Positions 48,604-53,521 of a DNA stretch of 53,521 bases are shown here, in pieces. The first letter of the stretch is position 1. Each line of letters starts with the position of its first letter. A program made the position numbers and the translations under genes. Origin of the DNA: an uncultured Clostridia bacterium (lineage in GTDB: Bacteria; Bacillota; Clostridia; Christensenellales; UBA1242); the NCBI GenBank assembly GCA_947623775.1, contig CANQHL010000001.1, forward strand, positions 1-53,521. The letters run 5' to 3'. Below the pieces are notes generated by a model. That model was not told the DNA's origin. It saw nothing but the letters and a program-made list of their open reading frames with translations, and made no database searches.

Positions 48604-49509
48604 ATGAAGATATTATTTTTAGGTAGCTCAAGATTTTCAAAAATTGTGCTTGAAAGTTTGTTAAATGCAGGTTTTGACGTGTCGTGCGTTATAACTCAGC
48701 CAGATAAACCAAGCGGGCGAGGACATAAGTTGACACCAACGGAGGTTAACGTTTTTGCAACGGAAAGGGGTATAGATGTTAAAACTTTTGATAAATTTAG
48801 GTTGCATTTAGATGAGGTTGAACAAGTAGATTATGATTATGCCGTTGTTGCATCGTATGGACAAATATTGCCGATGGCGTTTTTAGATATGAAACCATGT
48901 ATAAATGTTCACCCATCACTTTTACCAAAATACAGAGGGGCATCACCTCTTCAAAGCAGCATATTAAATGGTGATAAAACAACAGGCGTAACCATTATGA
49001 AAGTTGCTCAAAAAGTTGATGCGGGCGACATACTTGCACAGGAGACTTTTGAGACAAATGGTGAGTATTATTTGGAATTAGAAGAAAAATTAGCAATTTT
49101 AGGTGGAAAAATGCTTGAAAAAGTGCTAAAAAACTATAAAAACATCATTCCTGTGCAACAAAATGAAGAAGAAGCAACATTTACAAGAAAATTTGAAAAG
49201 GTCGATGGAGAACTTAGCCCGACACTTACAAGTGATGAGCTTGTGAATAAAGTTCGAGCATTTTCTCAATTGCAGGGAACATTTTTGACTGTAGATGAGA
49301 TAAACATAAAAGTCTTAAAACTGACGGCGGCAAATTATAATAATTTAGATGAGGGAGAGTTGTTGCAAGACAAAAAGCATTTTGTTTTCGGGTGCAAAAA
49401 TGGCAGTGTGGAAGTGGTAGAATGTCTATCTCCTTATGGCAAAAAAATATCGGGACGCGATTTTATAAATGGCCATAATGAGATTTTGTCAAAGAGGGTG
49501 AAATGTTAG
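48604..49509 (+). CDS. fmt: Methionyl-tRNA formyltransferase
   Basis: 301 residues. L-F-L-G-S-S-R-F starts the formyl-transferase domain. Asn-His in I-N-V-H-P-S-L-L-P-K-Y-R-G-A-S-P-L-Q near 100-115 is the active-site signature, followed by D-A-G-D-I-L. The C-terminal tRNA-binding domain starts near 205. It formylates initiator Met-tRNA with formyl-tetrahydrofolate. It overlaps rlmN by 7 bases. Confidence 0.97.
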   Translation: MKILFLGSSRFSKIVLESLLNAGFDVSCVITQPDKPSGRGHKLTPTEVNVFATERGIDVKTFDKFRLHLDEVEQVDYDYAVVASYGQILPMAFLDMKPCINVHPSLLPKYRGASPLQSSILNGDKTTGVTIMKVAQKVDAGDILAQETFETNGEYYLELEEKLAILGGKMLEKVLKNYKNIIPVQQNEEEATFTRKFEKVDGELSPTLTSDELVNKVRAFSQLQGTFLTVDEINIKVLKLTAANYNNLDEGELLQDKKHFVFGCKNGSVEVVECLSPYGKKISGRDFINGHNEILSKRVKC

Positions 49510-50531
49510 CAGATTATTCTTATGATGAAATGAAATTGTATGCAAAGGTTAAAAATCTACCACTATTTCGCGGAGAACAAATTTTTGATGCAATTTCGGC
49601 GGGAAAAACTCTTGACGAGATAACAAATATTCCAAAAGCTTTAAAGGAACAAATTGAGGAAGATTATCCGAGATATAAAATTGAGGAGGTCTTTGAAAGT
49701 AAAGACGGCACAAAAAAGTATATAATATCTTATCCTGATGGAAATATCGTTGAAAGTGTCTTAATGAAATATAAATATGGCTACACAGTTTGCCTTTCCA
49801 CACAGGTGGGTTGCCGAATGGGCTGTAAATTTTGTGCTTCAACGCTTAATGGACTTGCTAGAAATTTAAGTGCGGGAGAGATTTTAGGACAAGCACTTTT
49901 AATAAACAGAGAACTTGGCGGAAGCAAAAAGAACAGAATGATTACAAATATAGTCTTAATGGGAAGCGGCGAGCCACTTGATAATTTTGAAAATGTTTGT
50001 AAATTTATTGATTTGGTCACATCTCAAAGGGGGTTAAACGTAAGCCAAAGAAATATTTCCCTTTCCACATGTGGACTTGTGGATAAAATAGATGAACTTG
50101 CCAAGAAAAATTACAACATCACATTAACAATATCTTTGCATTCCACCACCGATGAAAGAAGAAAGGAAATTATGCCCATAGCAAACAAGTTTTCTATAAA
50201 AGAAATCATCGGGGCATGTAAAAGATATTATGATAAAACAGGACGAAGGATTTATTTTGAATACACATTAATAAAGGGAGTAAATGATAGCGAACAAGAT
50301 ATATTAAGGTTATCAAACATGTTAAAAGGATTTAATTGCCATGTCAACATTATTCCACTAAACAGTGTTAAAGAGAGAAATTTGATTGGTTCTTCAAGGT
50401 TGGAAGCATATAAATTTGCTGAAAAATTAAATGAAAAGAAAATTTCGGCAACTGTTCGTCGAACGATGGGTGAGGACATCGAGGGTGCTTGCGGTCAACT
50501 TCGGAATAAAATTTTAAAAAATAGGGGTTAA
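49503..50531 (+). CDS. rlmN: Dual-specificity 23S rRNA/tRNA adenine-C2 methyltransferase RlmN
   Basis: 342 residues. A radical-SAM enzyme with C-R-M-G-C-K-F-C near 103-110 for the 4Fe-4S cluster, G-S-G-E-P near 156 for SAM, and the mechanistic second Cys pair, including Cys in E-G-A-C-G near the end. It methylates A2503 in 23S rRNA and A37 in some tRNAs. Start ATG 49503 lies within the end of fmt. Cfr-type resistance enzymes are relatives, but position and motif set indicate RlmN. Confidence 0.95.
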   Translation: MLADYSYDEMKLYAKVKNLPLFRGEQIFDAISAGKTLDEITNIPKALKEQIEEDYPRYKIEEVFESKDGTKKYIISYPDGNIVESVLMKYKYGYTVCLSTQVGCRMGCKFCASTLNGLARNLSAGEILGQALLINRELGGSKKNRMITNIVLMGSGEPLDNFENVCKFIDLVTSQRGLNVSQRNISLSTCGLVDKIDELAKKNYNITLTISLHSTTDERRKEIMPIANKFSIKEIIGACKRYYDKTGRRIYFEYTLIKGVNDSEQDILRLSNMLKGFNCHVNIIPLNSVKERNLIGSSRLEAYKFAEKLNEKKISATVRRTMGEDIEGACGQLRNKILKNRG

Positions 50532-50532
50532 A

Positions 50533-51372
50533 TTGCAGGGGATAGTAATTTCAAAAAACGCAGACTTATTCACGGTTGAAAGCGAAGAAAAAGAGTTTAT
50601 GTTAAAAGCGAGTGGAAAAACCAAATCCACAGGCATTTTTGTTGGTGATAATGTTGAATTTGACAAAAGCATCACAAAAGTATGCGAAAGAAAAAATTTG
50701 TTAATAAGACCTCCGCTTGCAAATGTGGATAGAATGTTTATAGTGATTTCCCAGAAACCATTGATTGAATTTTCACTGCTTGATAGGTTGTTGATTTACT
50801 GCAAAATTAATGATATTATCCCGATAATTGTGATTAACAAAATTGACATATGTTCTCATGAATTTATAGATAATATTGAAAAAATATATGCAAAACACTA
50901 TAAAATCTTAAAAATAAGTGCAAAAAATGATAATTTATCAAATTTTGAAGATGAAATTGAAGGAATTTCCGTTCTGGCGGGACAAAGTGCGGTTGGGAAA
51001 TCTTCAATTATAAAAGCAATTTTTAAGGATAAAATTAATATAGAAATCGGGGATTTGTCCAGAAAAATTGAAAGAGGCAAACAGACCACAAGAATTGTCA
51101 AACTTTTCAAAGTTGGCGGAGGATACATTGCTGACACGGCGGGATTTTCGCTTTTAAATCTTGCAATGGTGACAACGCTTGAAGCAAGAGAACTTGGCAC
51201 ATATTTCCCAGATTTTATGAAATATATTGAGAAATGCAAATATCGCTCTTGCCTGCATGAGAATGGGCAATGTGGTGTTATTGATGGCGTGAAAAAAGGC
51301 GAAATAGCCAAAGAAAGATATGAAAGCTATTTAAAAATACTTAGTGAAATCAAATCTAGAAAGATTTATTAG
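50533..51372 (+). CDS. rsgA: Ribosome small-subunit GTPase RsgA
   Basis: 279 residues. An OB-fold start is followed by a circularly permuted GTPase: G4 N-K-I-D near 102, G1 G-Q-S-A-V-G-K-S near 150 and G3 D-T-A-G-F near 201. A zinc knuckle C-K-Y-R-S-C-L-H-E-N-G-Q-C lies near 236-248, with one residue fewer between the His and last Cys than usual. It acts late in 30S assembly. The start is TTG 50533, one base after the rlmN stop codon, with AGGGG at 50523-50527; no ATG fits. Confidence 0.93.
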   Translation: MQGIVISKNADLFTVESEEKEFMLKASGKTKSTGIFVGDNVEFDKSITKVCERKNLLIRPPLANVDRMFIVISQKPLIEFSLLDRLLIYCKINDIIPIIVINKIDICSHEFIDNIEKIYAKHYKILKISAKNDNLSNFEDEIEGISVLAGQSAVGKSSIIKAIFKDKINIEIGDLSRKIERGKQTTRIVKLFKVGGGYIADTAGFSLLNLAMVTTLEARELGTYFPDFMKYIEKCKYRSCLHENGQCGVIDGVKKGEIAKERYESYLKILSEIKSRKIY

Positions 51373-51380
51373 GAGTGTAT

Positions 51381-52046
51381 ATGAAAAAAAATGTCTATGT
51401 ATCGGTGTCAACTGACCCTGTTACAAGTTTTCAAAATGTTGTTGAATATGCAAAGGAATTGCAAGGAATTGCTGATTTTATACATTGTGACATTATGGAC
51501 GGGAAATTTGTACCATGCATAACTTACGATGCGTCACTTGTCAATAATATAAATCAAAACACCTTGACAATGTTGGATGTTCATCTTATGTGCAATGAAC
51601 CTTTGAAAATAATTGATGATTATATGAGGGCGGGTGCAAATATATTGACAATTCATTATGAAGCGTTTAAGAACAAAGATGATATTATGGTTGCATTGAA
51701 AAAAATCAAAGAGGCAAATGGCCTTGCTGGACTTTCGATTAATCCTGAGACAAAATTAAAAGATATAAAGTTATATCTCCATGATTTTGATGTGATTTTA
51801 TTGATGAGTGTTCATCCGGGGGCAAGCGGACAGAAATTGTTGCCAGAGACATTTGAAAGACTTCAAGCCTTAAATGATGAAAGGGAACTTAACGATTTAA
51901 AATTTAAAATAGAAGTTGATGGTGGTGTAAACAATGAAAATGCCGGGCGACTTGTTGAGTGTGGTGCAGATATTTTAGTTAGTGGTAACTATATATATAA
52001 GTCAAATGATAGGAAAAAGGCAATAAATTTATTGAAAAATGCTTAA
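51381..52046 (+). CDS. rpe: Ribulose-phosphate 3-epimerase
   Basis: 221 residues, a TIM barrel. H-C-D-I-M-D-G-K-F near 32-40 with metal-binding His and Asp, D-V-H-L-M-C near 66, M-S-V-H-P-G near 136 and V-D-G-G-V near 173. It interconverts ribulose-5- and xylulose-5-phosphate. AGGAG at 51371-51375 fits ATG 51381; the GTG at 51375 is inside that site. It ends the priA operon with a strong terminator. thiN, which often follows, is absent. Confidence 0.93.
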   Translation: MKKNVYVSVSTDPVTSFQNVVEYAKELQGIADFIHCDIMDGKFVPCITYDASLVNNINQNTLTMLDVHLMCNEPLKIIDDYMRAGANILTIHYEAFKNKDDIMVALKKIKEANGLAGLSINPETKLKDIKLYLHDFDVILLMSVHPGASGQKLLPETFERLQALNDERELNDLKFKIEVDGGVNNENAGRLVECGADILVSGNYIYKSNDRKKAINLLKNA

Positions 52047-52074
52047 AAAAGAGGGCAATTTGCCCTCTTTTTTA
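52045..52074 (+). terminator. priA-rpe operon terminator
   Basis: AAAAAAGAGGGCA (52045-52057), ATT loop, TGCCCTCTTTTTT (52061-52073), overlapping the rpe stop codon. Confidence 0.95.
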
Positions 52075-52137
52075 ATAAAAATGTTTGTAATGAAAAAAGT
52101 GTTATTGTTGAAAACTCCAAAGGTGTCGCAAATGGTC

Positions 52138-52166
52138 AATCAGGAGAATAATTTCCTGATTTTTTA
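52138..52166 (+). terminator. Second terminator with no clear gene in front
   Basis: AATCAGGA (52138-52145) pairs with TCCTGATT (52154-52161), followed by T. It may back up the previous terminator or close the minus-strand lipoprotein gene. Confidence 0.65.
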
Positions 52167-52201
52167 TTTAATTTGCTGTACCTTGAAAAAAGAAAACTCA
52201 A

Positions 52202-52519
52202 TTATTCATTTCCATGTTCACATTCAACATCGTATGCACTGCTATCTGGTTTATTTTTATATAAATTGCCTCTATTTGCACTTGCCCAAATATAATTATC
52301 GCAGCATTCTGTTTGAATTGTAAATGATTCAGATTCAGAATCTGCCCATGATTTTACTTTATGTAAAACATCTTTTCCATTTTCTTCAATAACTGCATAA
52401 TTGAATTGATAATGCAAATCGGTCAAGTCCTTGTTGCAACCTGTAAAAGTAAATGCTGCTCCAAGCAATATACCTGATGCCATAGTGCAATAAATAAGTT
52501 TTTTCAGTCCGCCTTTCAT
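52202..52519 (-). CDS. Small lipoprotein, function unknown
   Basis: 105 residues. Lys-rich start, hydrophobic segment and lipobox F-T-G-C near residue 28: a lipoprotein signal cleaved before Cys and attached to the membrane. The mature part of about 78 residues is charged, with a Cys-Cys pair (E-C-C-D-N) and another Cys near the end (V-E-C-E-H). It is not recognised. It has a perfect consensus promoter and an AAGGATGG ribosome binding site. Confidence 0.75.
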   Translation of the reverse strand: MKGGLKKLIYCTMASGILLGAAFTFTGCNKDLTDLHYQFNYAVIEENGKDVLHKVKSWADSESESFTIQTECCDNYIWASANRGNLYKNKPDSSAYDVECEHGNE

Positions 52520-52539
52520 AATTCACCATCCTTGTGATT

Positions 52540-52568
52540 ATTATATCATAAATATTCGTTATTGTCAA
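52540..52568 (-). promoter_or_regulatory. Consensus promoter of the lipoprotein gene
   Basis: Minus-strand TTGACA (52568-52563) and TATAAT (52545-52540), spacer 17 bp. Confidence 0.88.
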
Positions 52569-52899
52569 TATGAAATTTTGTGGCACTCAGTGACAAAATT
52601 CAATTTTGCCTGTTGCTTTAAAGTATTTGTTCAATATTTTATTTATAATCTTTGTTGGACAATGGAAATTCAATAAGGAAATAAGGATAAGGGAAACTTG
52701 TTTTAAGGTGATTTAAAGTGATGGATTTGAAAATTTAATTGAAAGGGGAAGTTGTTTAACAAGATTTTAAATCTTCATTTTTTATATAAATGCTGTTTTA
52801 AGTGTGAAAAATGTATAATTATAATGTAATATATTAGATATAAATATTAACCTAATAAATATATTATTAAAAATATTTTAAAAAAATTTTGAAAAAAGG
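52569..52899. other. AT-rich intergenic gap, no gene seen
   Basis: About 330 bp between the lipoprotein promoter and the S10 operon promoter. I see no frame with a ribosome binding site and no stable structure except a weak AGATTTTAAATCT hairpin with a T-run near 52765. Confidence 0.5.
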
Positions 52900-52928
52900 T
52901 TGACTTATAGAAAAATATTTGTTACAAT
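52900..52928 (+). promoter_or_regulatory. S10 operon promoter
   Basis: TTGACT (52900-52905) and TACAAT (52923-52928), spacer 17 bp. Transcription from near 52935 gives a leader of about 225 nt. Confidence 0.85.
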
Positions 52929-52934
52929 AGGTAA

Positions 52935-53159
52935 GCTGTGAATTATGGGTTGATGCATAAGGTTACCTTGGTTACCTGCAACCGTAGGAGAATTTATGCG
53001 GACAAGTTCGTGGCTCTGACCATGAGCGACTGACCGAAAAATCACATTTTTTAATCCGTCACAGCATGAAACACATGGGCAAGTGTACCATGATTTCATA
53101 AATCATTCCGATTTACGGAGATAGGTCAGATAGTTGTTAACAGGAGGTATTTAAAATTA
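52935..53159 (+). promoter_or_regulatory. Structured 5' leader of the S10 ribosomal protein operon
   Basis: The leader has higher G+C than flanking DNA and several perfect pairings: GCTGTGA (52935-52941) with TCACAGC (53059-53065); GCTC/GAGC around 53013-53026; CATGG/CCATG around 53077-53095; CCG/CGG around 53108-53118. CTGACC occurs twice (53016-53021, 53030-53035) and both can pair with GGTCAG at 53124-53129, shortly before the ribosome binding site (53142-53147). This suggests a regulatory fold, probably feedback by a ribosomal protein. I do not recognise it as a named class. Confidence 0.6.
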
Positions 53160-53468
53160 ATGGCAACACAAGTTATCAGAATCAAATTAAAGGCCTTTGA
53201 ACACACACTAATCGATGAAGCTTGCAAAAGAATCATTGATACCGCCGAAAAGTTCGGTGCAAAAGTGGCGGGGCCAATTCCACTTCCAACAGACAAAGAA
53301 GTGGTTACAGTAATCCGTTCACCACACATATTCAAAGACAGTCGTGAACAATTCGAGTCAAGAACTCACAAAAGACTCATAGATATTTACTCACCAAATG
53401 CCAAAGCAGTTGATGCTCTTATGAAGATAGACTTGCCGGCTGGAGTAGATATTAAGATTAAACTATAA
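53160..53468 (+). CDS. rpsJ: 30S ribosomal protein S10
   Basis: 102 residues, the standard length. I-R-I-K-L-K-A-F-E-H at the start, G-P-I-P-L-P-T near 38 and S-R-E-Q-F-E-S-R-T-H-K-R near 60-70 are the S10 signatures. It binds 16S rRNA in the head of the 30S subunit and also NusB/NusG in antitermination. AGGAGG lies 12 bases before the ATG. First gene of the S10-spc operon. Confidence 0.98.
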   Translation: MATQVIRIKLKAFEHTLIDEACKRIIDTAEKFGAKVAGPIPLPTDKEVVTVIRSPHIFKDSREQFESRTHKRLIDIYSPNAKAVDALMKIDLPAGVDIKIKL

Positions 53469-53486
53469 AATGGAGGAAGACATTAA

Positions 53487-53521
53487 ATGAAAAAAGCAAT
53501 TATCGGAAAGAAACTTGGTAT
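53487..53521 (+). CDS. rplC: 50S ribosomal protein L3, start only
   Basis: ATG 53487 opens M-K-K-A-I-I-G-K-K-L-G, the invariant L3 start, 18 bases after rpsJ with a GGAGG ribosome binding site. The rest is beyond the window. Confidence 0.95.
   Translation, partial: MKKAIIGKKLG

Noticed and set aside
52079..52323. Plus-strand frame beginning M-F-V-M-K-K-V-L-L-L after rpe
   Set aside because: It has no ribosome binding site, runs through a terminator hairpin and is antisense to the lipoprotein gene, whose promoter and lipobox are much better support.
1..53521. CRISPR arrays, insertion sequences, prophage, integrase or tRNA attachment sites
   Set aside because: I looked for spaced direct repeats, transposase motifs and cloverleaf structures and found none, so the accessory region cannot be assigned to a known mobile element.

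Overview
The window is a low-GC (roughly one third G+C), gene-dense bacterial chromosome segment from a spore-forming Firmicute. The evidence is SpoIIP, SpoIIR, a SipL-like coat protein, SleB, YpeB and Veg, the priA-def-fmt-rlmN-rsgA-rpe order, sigma-A promoters (TTGACA-N17-TATAAT) and AGGAGG ribosome binding sites. It reads well with the standard bacterial code, with TGA used as a stop. An uncultured gut clostridium is the likeliest source, but I cannot name the lineage. I see no integrase, transposase, prophage, CRISPR array, tRNA or rRNA.

Layout. 1-8.2 kb: small metabolic and stress genes (GNAT acetyltransferase fragment, metallo-beta-lactamase fold hydrolase, transglutaminase-like protein, S51 peptidase, 2H phosphoesterase, an Lsa-like antibiotic-resistance ABC-F protein behind a leader-peptide attenuator, ASCH protein, PnuC, metallopeptidase, a half-ferritin, a uracil-DNA glycosylase-like protein). 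8.4-22 kb: an accessory region around ppdK and rpoZ that carries a multigene family I do not recognise. 22-31 kb: addB-addA and a large membrane protein with AT-hook-like DNA-binding motifs. 31-39 kb: DUF305, HD, a YugP-like pseudo-peptidase, phosphoesterase, spoIIP, glmS, marR-degV. 39-46 kb: an orphan VirD4/TraG-type ATPase, veg, sipL, spoIIR, sleB-ypeB. 46-52 kb: the priA-to-rpe operon. The end holds a lipoprotein gene and the start of the S10 ribosomal protein operon, with a long structured leader.

The most unusual content is the family in the 8.4-19.8 kb region. Six intact genes, one frameshifted gene and one decayed remnant share a fold of about 130-200 residues with a mid-protein [YF]-x-[IF]-G motif. 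They end exactly at the C-terminus in a near-invariant acidic tail, [YF]-[LID]-D-L-E-COOH, or a variant of it. Five members form one operon on the minus strand. An eighth intact protein (19055-19795), with an apparently unrelated body, carries the same tail, which suggests a portable C-terminal address or recognition tag. One member is split by an 8-base homopolymer, consistent with phase variation, decay or an assembly error. Several genes here have near-perfect consensus promoters with exactly 17-bp spacers. The function is unknown. A recognition partner for the tail is the obvious thing to seek; the orphan VirD4/TraG ATPase at 39 kb is one speculative candidate.
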